Position numbers and translations under genes: made by a program. Below the pieces are notes generated by a model, which had not been told where the DNA came from, did no database searches, and saw only the letters and a list, made by a program, of their open reading frames with translations. Below, piece after piece: positions 17,742 through 25,732 of a DNA stretch of 41,796 bases; positions within the stretch are counted from its first letter, which is position 1; every line of letters starts with the position of its first letter. This stretch comes from Archangium violaceum Cb vi76 (GTDB lineage Bacteria > Myxococcota > Myxococcia > Myxococcales > Myxococcaceae). The stretch is taken from assembly GCF_000733295.1 (NCBI RefSeq), contig NZ_JPMI01000042.1, positions 1 to 41,796 of the forward strand, given 5' to 3'.

Positions 17742-18803
17742 ATGACGACCCACCGGCGCGACCTCGCCATCTGGGGCTACGCCTTCGGCTATTTCGCCTG
17801 CTACGCGCCCTACAGCGCGCTCACCAAGGCGCTTTCACAGGGAGCGTTGGACGGGATGACGCGCGGTGTCTCCGGCTTCGAGCTGCTGCCGTGGAGCACG
17901 CTCGCCTCGGGGGTGGGGATGTTCCTCTTCCTCACCGCCCGGGGCTGGTGGCAACACGCGAGCACCCGCACGATCCTGGGCGTGCGGGTGCCGTTCCCCG
18001 GCCCGTGGACGTTCCTCTCGGGGCTGTGCTCGGCCGCCATCATCGCCACCACCACGCTGGCCTATACCTTCAGCGGCACGTCCATCGTCTTCATGATGTT
18101 GCTCATGCGCGGCGGCGTGCTCATCCTCGCGCCGCTGGTGGACGTGATGAGCCGGCGCCGGGTGGCGTGGCCTTCGTGGGTGGCGCTCGGGTTGAGCTTC
18201 GCGGCCGTGGCCGTGGCCACCGCGCCCGGCGTGGATGCCCGCGTCACCGCGGCGGCGCTGGTGGACCTGGGCGTGTACCTGCTCGGCTACTTCATCCGGT
18301 TGCGCTTCATGAGCCGCCTGGCCAAGTCAGGGGAGCCCTCGGTGGGCATCCGCTACTTCGTCGAGGAGCAGATGGTGGCCACCCCGGTCCTCGTGGCGGT
18401 CCTGGCCGTGGGGGCGCTCATCGGCGAGGGGCCCGTGCTCTCCGACATCCGCCACGGCTTCACGGAGCTGTTCTCGCGCGGGCGGGTGCTCGAGGAGCTG
18501 CTCGTGGGCGTGCTGTCCCAGGGCACCGGCATCTTCGGAGGCCTCATCCTGCTGGACCACCGGGAGAACTCCTTCTGCGTCCCGGTGAACCGCGCCTCCA
18601 GCATCATCGCGGGCGTGGTGGCCACCGGGCTGCTCTCCGCGCTGCTCGGAATGCCGGGAGCGGGCACCCGGGAGATGGTGGGCGCCGCGCTCGTGATGGG
18701 GGCCATGCTGGTGCTCGGCCTTCCCACGGTGCTCGCGGCCCGCCGGGCGGCGAAGCGGGCCGCTGGACTCCCGGAGGCCGGGGCCGGCGCTCCGGAGCGG
18801 TGA
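17742..18803 (+). CDS. DMT/EamA-like integral membrane transporter
   Basis: A 353-residue polytopic protein with about ten hydrophobic segments. The first half includes YAFGYFACYAPYSALTKAL, LASGVGMFLFLTARGWW, CSAAIIATTTLAYTF and a short SIVFMMLLMRGGVLILAPLVD repeat-like helix pair. The second half has MVATPVLVAVLAVGALIG, GTGIFGGLILL and ASSIIAGVVATGLLSALLG. The two-fold pattern and the re-entrant 'S-x-V-F-M' segment resemble drug/metabolite transporters, but no substrate motif is clear. ATG 17742 was chosen because membrane topology begins there; a GGGGAGGGG sits ~12 bases upstream. The far longer open frame upstream is a shadow of the TPR gene on the other strand. Confidence 0.75.
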   Translation: MTTHRRDLAIWGYAFGYFACYAPYSALTKALSQGALDGMTRGVSGFELLPWSTLASGVGMFLFLTARGWWQHASTRTILGVRVPFPGPWTFLSGLCSAAIIATTTLAYTFSGTSIVFMMLLMRGGVLILAPLVDVMSRRRVAWPSWVALGLSFAAVAVATAPGVDARVTAAALVDLGVYLLGYFIRLRFMSRLAKSGEPSVGIRYFVEEQMVATPVLVAVLAVGALIGEGPVLSDIRHGFTELFSRGRVLEELLVGVLSQGTGIFGGLILLDHRENSFCVPVNRASSIIAGVVATGLLSALLGMPGAGTREMVGAALVMGAMLVLGLPTVLAARRAAKRAAGLPEAGAGAPER

Positions 18804-18805
18804 GC

Positions 18806-19264
18806 CTACTTCTCCTCGGTCACGTGCAGGGTGAGGACGGGGCAGTGGGCCCGGGCGATGACCTTCTGGGCCACGCTGCCCAGCAGCAGCCTCGGCAGGC
18901 CCCGGCGGCCGTGCGTGCCCATGACGATCAGATCGAACCCACCCGTCTCGGCCACGCGCAGGGTGGCCGCGGCGGGCTCGCCCACCTCCAGCCGCTGGGT
19001 GATGGGACCTGGGGCGTTGACCGAGCCGATGAGCGTGGTCAGCTCCTTGCGGGCCGCCTCGAGCGCCGTCTTCTCCAGCGACTGGGGATTCCAGCCCGGC
19101 GCGGCCACCAGGAGATCCGGCGCCACGTACTGGGGCGGCTCCCAGGCATGCAGCACCTCGATGGAGGCACTGAACGGTCTGGCGAGCTGCACCGCGTAGT
19201 CGATGACGGCCTTGGAGCCCTCCATCAGGTCCACGGGTACGAGGATGCGAGAAGGCGTGGGCAT
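18806..19264 (-). CDS. Universal stress protein (UspA family, ATP-binding type)
   Basis: A 152-residue cytosolic protein with one Usp domain. It begins with the typical ILVPVDLMEGSKAV strand-helix. The nucleotide-binding signature G-x2-G-x9-G-S is present: GTHGRRG at 116-122 followed by LLGSVAQKV at 128-134, so it belongs to the ATP-binding branch. The end is CPVLTLHV as in the family. ATG 19264 has GGAGGG upstream. It converges with the permease with two bases between stops and is probably transcribed alone. Usp proteins help survival under starvation or stress; the precise signal here is unknown. Confidence 0.92.
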   Translation of the reverse strand: MPTPSRILVPVDLMEGSKAVIDYAVQLARPFSASIEVLHAWEPPQYVAPDLLVAAPGWNPQSLEKTALEAARKELTTLIGSVNAPGPITQRLEVGEPAAATLRVAETGGFDLIVMGTHGRRGLPRLLLGSVAQKVIARAHCPVLTLHVTEEK

Positions 19265-19473
19265 CGGTATTCCCTCCGTTGTGGCCCGGGCCCCGGCGTG
19301 GGGCGGGCGATCTGTCTCTTCCTCCCTGGAAGATGCATGCCAGGGCCGCTTCACGCACCGTGTGGAGTTGGTGCGCAAACTCTTCCGTGGAGTGCTGAAC
19401 GGGGCGCAAGCCTTGCGCGTGACGGAGGCCTGCCCCGAGGGGTGGGGGCGAGGCCCGGAAGGTGTCGGAAATG

Positions 19474-19502
19474 AAAAACGGCGGCCCCGTGAGGAGCCGC
19501 CG
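19474..19502 (-). terminator. Rho-independent terminator of the protease gene
   Basis: Read on the minus strand, CGGCGGC (19502-19496), a 10-base loop and GCCGCCG (19485-19479) form a 7-bp GC stem, immediately followed by TTTTTCATTTC. It lies about 50 bases after the stop of the trypsin-fold lipoprotein gene and points away from it. Confidence 0.8.
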
Positions 19503-19549
19503 CCGGTTCCCACGCCCCCAGAGGCGCGCGGGAGCTCATGAGGCTGGGA

Positions 19550-20347
19550 TTACAGGCCGATCTCGGCCAGGCGGGCGCGGATGGCCGTGGCCTCGACGCC
19601 CCGGTTGGAGGCGCTGGTGCTGTAGTTGGAGCCGACGCCCACGTGGTGCAGGCCGATCACGAGGTGCGCGTTGGCCGCGCCCGCGCCCGCGAGCACCGGC
19701 GAGCCGGAGGAGCCGCCCAGCGTGTCCGCGTTGTAGGACAGCTCGTTGCTGGTCACGTTGGTGTTGAGCACGCTGCCCGGCGAGTACTTCTTGTTGGGCA
19801 CGCAGCTCGGGGTCGCGTTGTAGTCGCAGTTCTGGTGGAGGACGTACATCGCGGAGCCGTTGGCCGCGTTGGCGCTGGCCACCGTCAGCTTCCCGTACAC
19901 CTGGCCGGGCAGGTAGCCGTTGAGGGCCTTGCAGGTGAGGACGGTCATGTCCTCGGCCGTCCAGGTGCGCACGAAGGTGGAGCAGTCGTACCAGATGCGG
20001 CTGGAGGAGGCGACGCCGTTCTCGTAGTTGAAGGACACCCGGGCGCCCACGGCCTCGGAGGCGCTGCCGATGCAGTGGTTGTTGGTGACGATCTTGTCGT
20101 TGGCCACCAGCCACGCGGTGCAGCGGCTGCCCACGGCGGGGATGGACAGGTAGCCCACCGCCTTGGAGCGGGTGCGCTGGGTGCTGGTGGAGCTCAGCGA
20201 CGTGACCTCCGACCAGTTCACCGAGCCGACGATGACAGGGGACTCCACCGAGGCCGCATCGGCGTTCGGAACGTCCTCGGGCAGCTCGGCCACACCACAA
20301 CCCGTCAGACCCACCACCAGGAACGCACGGACAAGCTTCAGGCTCAT
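19550..20347 (-). CDS. Trypsin/V8-fold serine protease lipoprotein
   Basis: Predicted 265 residues. The N-terminus LVVGLTGCGVAE is a lipoprotein signal with Cys17 as the lipidated residue, so the mature enzyme is anchored in an envelope membrane or on the cell surface. The catalytic triad of a chymotrypsin-fold protease is visible: His91 in TNNHCIG, Asp133 in AEDMTVL and Ser214 in GGSSGSPVL, with the SGSP pattern typical of V8/glutamyl endopeptidase-like enzymes. Cys residues at 76, 92, 122, 139, 174 and 182 suggest disulfides. ATG 20347 has GGAGAG about ten bases upstream. An intrinsic terminator follows. The gene is divergent from the SDR, 389 bases away. Target proteins are unknown. Confidence 0.85.
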   Translation of the reverse strand: MSLKLVRAFLVVGLTGCGVAELPEDVPNADAASVESPVIVGSVNWSEVTSLSSTSTQRTRSKAVGYLSIPAVGSRCTAWLVANDKIVTNNHCIGSASEAVGARVSFNYENGVASSSRIWYDCSTFVRTWTAEDMTVLTCKALNGYLPGQVYGKLTVASANAANGSAMYVLHQNCDYNATPSCVPNKKYSPGSVLNTNVTSNELSYNADTLGGSSGSPVLAGAGAANAHLVIGLHHVGVGSNYSTSASNRGVEATAIRARLAEIGL

Positions 20348-20736
20348 AAAGGGGTTCTCTCCGTCGCGCGGGGAAGTGCGCGCGGGCCGTGCTGATGGCA
20401 CTTGTCGTGCCAAGCCCCCAGGTGGCCGTTTTCCCTCGGGCCGGCTCCTCCTGGATGGGCTCCAGGTGGTGCGTCCACGCTCCTGTCTCTGGGTTGCAGA
20501 TGTAAAAGGACTGCACAAAGCCGGGAGAAACCCGAATCGGCACCGGACCTTAGGGGCTCCAACCGACTGTCCTGAAGCAGAACATCATGCTTTCTGGGAT
20601 TCGTACTGAAAACGGACAATTCACGCGGTCCGTCCGGGGAGCGGGGGGCCGCCCGGGAGGGCGCCTGTCCCGACGCGCCATGTGGGGGTGGGGCGAGGTG
20701 CCTAGCTTTCCTCTTTGGCGAGCCAAGGAGGAGCCC
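20348..20736. other. 389-base intergenic region between divergent genes
   Basis: This stretch separates the protease (minus) and SDR (plus) starts and must hold both promoters. I see the SDR ribosome-binding site AAGGAGGAG at ~20725-20733. I found no convincing open frame, RNA gene or repeat, and no clear -35/-10 pair; the AT-rich bases near 20500-20520 and 20590-20625 are the likeliest promoter zones. Confidence 0.4.
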
Positions 20737-21618
20737 ATGCGTCCACCCATCGATTCGGGCACGGTCCTCATCACCGGGGCCTCCTCGGGAATTGGCCGGG
20801 AGATCGCCCGTCAGCTCGCCCGGAGGGCCCGGACGCTGGTGCTGGTGGCCCGCCGGGAGGAGCGCCTGGAGGCCTTACGCCACGAGCTGCACGCGCGCAA
20901 CCCCACCCTGGGTGTGATGGTGGAGCGGTGCGACCTGGCCCATCCGGACGAGGTGGACTCACTGCTGGACTCGCTGCACCGGCACCTGGTCCGCGTGGAC
21001 GTGCTGGTGAACAACGCCGGCCTGGGGGACTACAGCCTCTACGAGCAGGAGAGCTGGGCACGCATCCACCAGATGTTGCAGGTGAACGTGACGGCGCCCC
21101 TGCTGCTCACCCACCGGTTGCTGCGGCTCATGGTGGAGCGCAAGCGCGGCGGCATCCTCAACATCAGCTCCGGTGGGGCGCGGGCCTTCGTCCCGGGATT
21201 GGCCGTCTATGCCGCCACCAAGCACTTCCTCGATGGATTCACCGAGTCACTGCGGCTGGAGTTGATGGGCACGGGGGTGGTGGTGACGCAGGTGGCCCCC
21301 GGGCCCGTGGACACCGAGTTCAGCGAGGTCGCGGGGACCCAGGAGCGCGCGGGCAGGGCTCCGGCGTGGATGCGCATTTCCGCCGCGCGGTGTGCCCGCG
21401 AGGCCATCGAGGGATTCGATCGCGCACGGCCGCTCGTGCACCCGGGGTTGGCGTACCGGTGGATGATGCGGCTGTCCTCGCTCATGCCTCGGGGCATGCT
21501 GCGGGCCGCGGGCCTTCCGGCCGCCAGACAGCTCCGGTATGGCACCTCGTTGCTGGAGCCCGCTCACCCGGACACCGGCCAGCGCGTGCTGCTGGCCGGG
21601 GGTCCCGAGGAGGCGTGA
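20737..21618 (+). CDS. Short-chain dehydrogenase/reductase
   Basis: A 293-residue classical SDR. The NAD(P)-binding motif is TGASSGIG near the N-terminus, followed by VARREERL with basic residues that favour NADP. NNAG, the catalytic Ser in NISSGGARAF and the YAATK active-site Tyr/Lys are all present, as is the PGPVDTEF segment. The C-terminal ~60 residues extend beyond the usual 250 and are hydrophobic in part (LAYRWMMRLSSLMPRGMLRAAG), as in SDRs that associate with membranes. ATG 20737 follows AAGGAGGAG. The substrate is not predictable. It marks the left side of the less GC-rich accessory region that begins after its stop. Confidence 0.9.
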   Translation: MRPPIDSGTVLITGASSGIGREIARQLARRARTLVLVARREERLEALRHELHARNPTLGVMVERCDLAHPDEVDSLLDSLHRHLVRVDVLVNNAGLGDYSLYEQESWARIHQMLQVNVTAPLLLTHRLLRLMVERKRGGILNISSGGARAFVPGLAVYAATKHFLDGFTESLRLELMGTGVVVTQVAPGPVDTEFSEVAGTQERAGRAPAWMRISAARCAREAIEGFDRARPLVHPGLAYRWMMRLSSLMPRGMLRAAGLPAARQLRYGTSLLEPAHPDTGQRVLLAGGPEEA

Positions 21619-21776
21619 CAGTACGGCAAGGATCGCCATGTGATGTCACGGCGCGATGTAGAGCCGTCCGCTTGCTGAGTACCTGTCCATTGGGACGGGT
21701 TGCACGGTCTCGACGTAGCCCTGAAGGGCTGGGGCAACGTGGTATTGCCGATTCGAGACACGCGGGCGGGCTCGCA

Positions 21777-22709
21777 TCAAAGCCCCGGCCCCTCGGCCAG
21801 CGCTGGGAAGGTCACGTTGCCGAGAGTGACAAGCCGGAGCCCATCTGCCTCCCAGAGCTTCAGGGTGAAGGGGCCCACGGTCTGCACGTTCTCGGTCTGC
21901 ACTTCGATGTAGAGAGTGAGCGGTTTGCGTGGATGAAGGGGCCTTGGCTGCCAGATGGAACCCTCCAGTTCTTCACCCTTCGGACCTACGAGCTTCGCTC
22001 CTTGGGTCATCCAGGGCGCCGCATCATCCGGAGCCTTCAAGTCCACCCGCACGAGCATCCTCCCAGGAGCCCGGCAGGTGATGACCCGTCGCACGGACAG
22101 CGCTGCTTTCGGGCGAAGGAGAAAATCAGCATTGGAGCAGGGGATGCCCCGCTCGTCCATCATGCCGGAATCGAACAGGCCAGCGAGCCCATCCGGCCTA
22201 TCGCGTTCCGTGCGCAGCCGCTCGTTCTCCGCGCGCAATCTCGCATTCTCCTCGTAGGACTTCTTCAACTCGGCTTGGACGGACTCCACCGGACGCGGAT
22301 TGCGGAAGATCCTCACCTGCCGCTCCCCTATCGCGGGATGAACGATCAGCCGGAAGGTTGTGCAGGCGGGAGCTGCGTCATCCGCGAAGCACACCGTCAC
22401 TTTGCTGGGCTTCTCACCGCGTATCTCTTCGGAGGGAACGAGCGTGAGGGTGCGCTTCCCAGGGTCCGCGACTTCGAAGCGCTCGCGGCCTTCCAGCGTC
22501 AGCCCATCCGCTCGTAGGTCCGAGTCGAAGACAAAGGTGGTGGTCTGTCCCGGACTGATCTGAACTTCGGAGACTTCGGCAGTTCCGTCCGCCGTCAACT
22601 CGATGCAGCGGCCTTCCGCTTCTCCTCGCGGAGGACATGTCTGCGCGGTGGCGGAAGACCCCGTGACAAGCAGCAGCATCAGCAACGCAACAGGAGACGA
22701 ATCAAACAC
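21777..22709 (-). CDS. DUF2381 family (myxobacterial paralogous family) secreted protein
   Basis: Predicted 310 residues from a GTG at 22709. Residues 1-22 (ALLMLLLVTGSSATAQ) form a signal peptide, so the protein is exported. The beta-rich first half carries GQTTTFVFDSDL and LVPSEEI, and Cys25, Cys35, Cys107 and Cys116 may form disulfides. Residues ~141-170 are a coiled coil (QAELKKSYEENARLRAENER). The second half is again beta-rich with ITCRAPGRMLVRVDLKAP. I recognise this as the DUF2381/TIGR02268 family, a Myxococcus paralogous family; its function is unknown. It lies 97 bases after the same-strand Ser/Thr kinase, and the pair probably works together, the kinase sensing or being sensed through its C-terminal domain. 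A GGAG is ten bases upstream. Confidence 0.8.
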   Translation of the reverse strand: MFDSSPVALLMLLLVTGSSATAQTCPPRGEAEGRCIELTADGTAEVSEVQISPGQTTTFVFDSDLRADGLTLEGRERFEVADPGKRTLTLVPSEEIRGEKPSKVTVCFADDAAPACTTFRLIVHPAIGERQVRIFRNPRPVESVQAELKKSYEENARLRAENERLRTERDRPDGLAGLFDSGMMDERGIPCSNADFLLRPKAALSVRRVITCRAPGRMLVRVDLKAPDDAAPWMTQGAKLVGPKGEELEGSIWQPRPLHPRKPLTLYIEVQTENVQTVGPFTLKLWEADGLRLVTLGNVTFPALAEGPGL

Positions 22710-22806
22710 GGGACACCCACTCCAGGGCAGGAACGGTGCCCGCCTGTACCACGTCTCCGGACCCGGTTGTGCCCGGGCCTTCCACTTCCATCCGCTTCCC
22801 CGGCGC

Positions 22807-24792
22807 TTACTCGAAGCTACTGACGGCCTTCACATAGTTCGTGGACCAGATGCGAGCAGAGCCCGGGCTGTCACCTCGCTCGCGGATGATGGCGCCTCTG
22901 CCACCCTTGAACTCGTCCCGCATCTCGAAGCACACCGGGAACGGCTGCCCGTCCCCCTCCAGGTCGCGCGCTTCGGTGAACCGGCCGTATACGCGCCCCT
23001 CGCCAATAGTGAGGGTCCCGGACAGGAAGATGATGCCGCCTGATTCCCTCGGTCGGCGGGGCCCTAACTGGGCGGAAGTGGAGCCTTCGCGAACGGTAAT
23101 GACCTGGGCGCTGTCTTCCGGATTGAGGTAGGCGCCGAAGCTCTGTCCGATGCGAACGCCGAGCTTATCCGCCATGGCCTCGACCGCACCTGCCGGACAC
23201 GGAGCAGGTTCCGGAGTGGGCCGCACTTGCTGGGGGGGAGGGCATCCGGTCAGCGCATTGCAAACCAAGCCCGTACCGATGAGCTTGGCCGCGCGTCCGA
23301 GAACCTTCTGCTTCTTCTCCTGGGGCGTCTCGCTGGTGTCCTTGCGAAGCATCGTGATCATCACAGGCGCAGAGATGGAGCCCATCGCGGGCTCGGCGCC
23401 TTCTCCGCTTGGAGGATCCTGCGGCTTCGCGGAGTGCGCCACTTCACGACCGGACTCGGCTTGTCGAGTGGGAGTGGCCTCGGATGACGTGTGGAGTGGA
23501 GCCGCCCCAGGGGGAGAGCGCACCGAAGTGGCGAACAGGAGCGTGCCGAGCACCACAGCCGCGCCCCCCGCTGCTGCGGCGAAACGAGAGCGACGACGCG
23601 ACACCGGAGGGGTCGGAGCTGCTGCCGCTCGTGGCGCTTCGAAAGGGGCCGGGGCTTGGGATGCAGGAGGCGCAACCGGCTCCGGGACAGGAGCAACAGC
23701 AACAGCGGACACATTCTCTTCCGGGATGGCGGCGAGAACTTCGGCCTCGGGAACAGGAGCCGGAACCTTCTTCGGTGGCTTCCGGCCTCTCCGCCGCTCT
23801 TTCTTCAGCCAACGTCGAAGCCAGCGCTTCGAGTCGGCCACATCCACCAGCGCGGGATCTTCCTCGGTCGTCCTGTTGTGAGGCGTGTCCGGCTCGAACA
23901 GCGGTAGGTCCCAACTTGCGTCAGCTTCGGCTTCAGCCATCGCCGCATCGAGCGCCGTACAGAAATCAACCACGCTCCCGTAGCGCGCCGCCGGGTCCTT
24001 CTCCAACATCCGCATGCAGATGTCCGAGAGCGCTCGCGGCACGCGGGGATTGAGAACGTGCGGCGCCAAGGGCGTCTGGTGGAGGATGCGTTCCGCGAGT
24101 CCTCCCTCTTCTTCGTCCTCCCGGTCCCCGAACGGAAGGATGTCCGTCAGCAGCCAATAGAACGACACCCCGAGGGCCCAAAGTTCGTCCGCTGGGCTGT
24201 AGTCGTAGCTCCCGGAATCGTTCTCTCTGCTGAAGCGCCACGCCTCCGGGGCGCGGAACTCGATGGTTCCTGGCGGAAGACGCGAAGTGGTGAGGGCTGG
24301 GGAACCCGTGAGCGTGCTTACCCCGAAGTCGATCAGCAGTGGTCTCGCGTTCCCATCCCGGATGATGACGTTATCGGGCTTGAGGTCCCTGTGCATGACG
24401 CCTTGCCGGAGCACTTCTCCGAGCGTCAGCCCGATATCAAGCACGATGCGTGCGGATCTGCGCGCCGATGGGTTCTCCTCCGAGGCATACGTCTCCAGGG
24501 TCCGGCCCCCGGCGAACTCCATGACGATGTAGGGGTGACCGATGATGGGGTCAGGCCAGTATCCGCATCCGAAGAAGCGGACGACATCGGGATGATCCAG
24601 GTGGTTCAGGATGCCCATCTCGCGCCTGGCACGGTCATTCAACAAGCGGCCCCGGAGGATCTTGACCGCGTAGAACCGCCCGGCCTGCTCGGCCTTGTAG
24701 ACGTAGCCGTAGCTCCCGCTGCCGAGCGTCTCGATGATGTGGTAACCCCCGACCATCTCTTTGAGTTCCGGCAGCCTGTAGACCAATCCCAC
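22807..24792 (-). CDS. Membrane Ser/Thr protein kinase with unknown C-terminal domain
   Basis: Predicted 661 residues. The Hanks-type kinase domain spans ~17-285 and looks active: Gly loop GSGSYGYVY, Lys44 in YAVKILRG, HRDLKPDN with catalytic Asp136, DFG at 155-157 and APEAW. A basic/proline-alanine-rich linker (~320-400) follows, then one transmembrane helix at ~404-424. The outer part has a lipobox-like LTGC (~514-517) and a C-terminal beta-rich domain from ~530 (MADKLGVRIGQSFGAYLN ... FLSGTLTIGEGRVYG), which I do not recognise. The start is GTG 24792 with GGAGGTG five bases upstream. It is upstream of the DUF2381 gene on the same strand and divergent from the first XRE gene. Targets are unknown; the neighbouring regulators and pseudokinase are candidates. 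Confidence 0.85.
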   Translation of the reverse strand: MGLVYRLPELKEMVGGYHIIETLGSGSYGYVYKAEQAGRFYAVKILRGRLLNDRARREMGILNHLDHPDVVRFFGCGYWPDPIIGHPYIVMEFAGGRTLETYASEENPSARRSARIVLDIGLTLGEVLRQGVMHRDLKPDNVIIRDGNARPLLIDFGVSTLTGSPALTTSRLPPGTIEFRAPEAWRFSRENDSGSYDYSPADELWALGVSFYWLLTDILPFGDREDEEEGGLAERILHQTPLAPHVLNPRVPRALSDICMRMLEKDPAARYGSVVDFCTALDAAMAEAEADASWDLPLFEPDTPHNRTTEEDPALVDVADSKRWLRRWLKKERRRGRKPPKKVPAPVPEAEVLAAIPEENVSAVAVAPVPEPVAPPASQAPAPFEAPRAAAAPTPPVSRRRSRFAAAAGGAAVVLGTLLFATSVRSPPGAAPLHTSSEATPTRQAESGREVAHSAKPQDPPSGEGAEPAMGSISAPVMITMLRKDTSETPQEKKQKVLGRAAKLIGTGLVCNALTGCPPPQQVRPTPEPAPCPAGAVEAMADKLGVRIGQSFGAYLNPEDSAQVITVREGSTSAQLGPRRPRESGGIIFLSGTLTIGEGRVYGRFTEARDLEGDGQPFPVCFEMRDEFKGGRGAIIRERGDSPGSARIWSTNYVKAVSSFE

Positions 24793-24867
24793 GACGCACC
24801 TCCGAGAATGCCGAGCCTACCAGCCTCGTGGAGAACGAGCTGCACGCCGCAAGCCCCGGTCCCCCGT

Positions 24868-24892
24868 CCATCGTGGTAGACGGCCACCATGG
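24868..24892 (+). promoter_or_regulatory. Imperfect inverted repeat over the start of the first XRE gene
   Basis: CCATCGTGG (24868-24876) and CCACCATGG (24884-24892) are inverted copies with one mismatch and a seven-base spacer. The right arm covers the ATG at 24889, and no ribosome-binding site is seen upstream. It might be an operator for autoregulation by the XRE protein or a translational hairpin. Confidence 0.35.
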
Positions 24893-25260
24893 ACGAAGAA
24901 CTTCAGCGCTCTCTCGGAGAAGTTGCCCGCGCTGCTCGGGAGCGCCTTGGACTCACTCAAGCTCAGGTGGCTCAGAAGGTGGGGCTCGTTCCAGGTGTCT
25001 ACGGACGGATCGAACGTGGCGACATGATGCCATCCGTCCCGAGCCTGCGGCGAATCAGCATCGTCTTGGGCATCTCGTCCGACGCGCTGATGGGAGTGAG
25101 CCCTTCTCAGGTCGCGGCCACGGTGGATGAAGCACCCCCAGATGGGAGCCTCTCCCCGGAGCTGCGGCGCATCGTCCATCAGCTCCGGACATGGTCGCCG
25201 AAGCGCTTGAAGGTGCTCAGCAAGGTTCTGACCGTCCTCGCTTCCTCGTTCGAGGATTGA
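24889..25260 (+). CDS. XRE-family HTH transcriptional regulator (first of a pair)
   Basis: A 123-residue protein with a phage-repressor-type helix-turn-helix at ~9-65 (ARERLGLTQAQVAQKVGLVPGVYGRIERG in sense). The recognition helix region is VPGVYGRIERGDMMPSV. After a short linker with acidic and proline residues comes a conserved tail, ELRRIVHQLRTWSPKRLKVL, shared in pattern with the XRE gene on the other strand at 25280-25732. The two are sister paralogues. It is divergent from the kinase gene (96 bases) and convergent with its sister (19 bases). A local repressor of the kinase/DUF2381 promoter is likely but not shown. Confidence 0.82.
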   Translation: MDEELQRSLGEVARAARERLGLTQAQVAQKVGLVPGVYGRIERGDMMPSVPSLRRISIVLGISSDALMGVSPSQVAATVDEAPPDGSLSPELRRIVHQLRTWSPKRLKVLSKVLTVLASSFED

Positions 25261-25279
25261 ACCAGGTAGAGCCATCCGC

Positions 25280-25732
25280 CTACTCGGCTTGAGCATCTGG
25301 CTGTTGCGCTGTGTGTCTCACCAGCGCATTGGCGGTGCTGAGCATGACGGATACCTGTGCAGCGTCCATGCGGCGAATCGTTCTCACCAGTCGGCGCAGC
25401 TCGGGCGGATCATCTGCCTCGGGTTCAGGCTCCTTCAGCCACGAAGGAGCCTTCTCGATATCGAGTCCCAAGACAACGTTCGCATCGAGGCGAAGCACAC
25501 GGCACAACCTGCGAAAGGTCGCAACGCTCGGGAGTAGGTATCCTCGCTCAATCCGACCGAACACTTCGGTGACGATGCCAACGCGGTCCGCGACATCCGC
25601 CTGGGTCAGCTCAGTCTTCTTGCGAGCTTCGCGCACGACCGCTGCCAGATGGGTCATCAACTTCTTCTTGTCGTTCTGCCTGCTCGTTCTACTCGGCCCA
25701 GGGGTTACTGGACGCTCAGCGCTTTCGGCCAC
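25280..25732 (-). CDS. XRE-family HTH transcriptional regulator (second of a pair)
   Basis: Predicted 150 residues from GTG 25732, with GGAG seven bases upstream; ATG at residue 26 is an alternative. The HTH is at ~31-85 (LTQADVADRVGIVTEVFGRIERG within it). The N-terminal 25 residues are basic and disordered, unlike its sister. The tail ELRRLVRTIRRMDAAQVSVML aligns with the same tail in the 24889-25260 protein. Its start overlaps the end of the pseudokinase gene by 28 bases, so it is probably translated together with that gene. The set thus pairs one kinase-fold gene with one XRE gene on each side. Confidence 0.82.
   Translation of the reverse strand: MAESAERPVTPGPSRTSRQNDKKKLMTHLAAVVREARKKTELTQADVADRVGIVTEVFGRIERGYLLPSVATFRRLCRVLRLDANVVLGLDIEKAPSWLKEPEPEADDPPELRRLVRTIRRMDAAQVSVMLSTANALVRHTAQQPDAQAE

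Noticed and set aside
21717-21730. AGCCC-TGAA-GGGCT hairpin after the SDR gene
   Set aside because: The stem is only five base pairs and no T tract follows; too weak to call a terminator.
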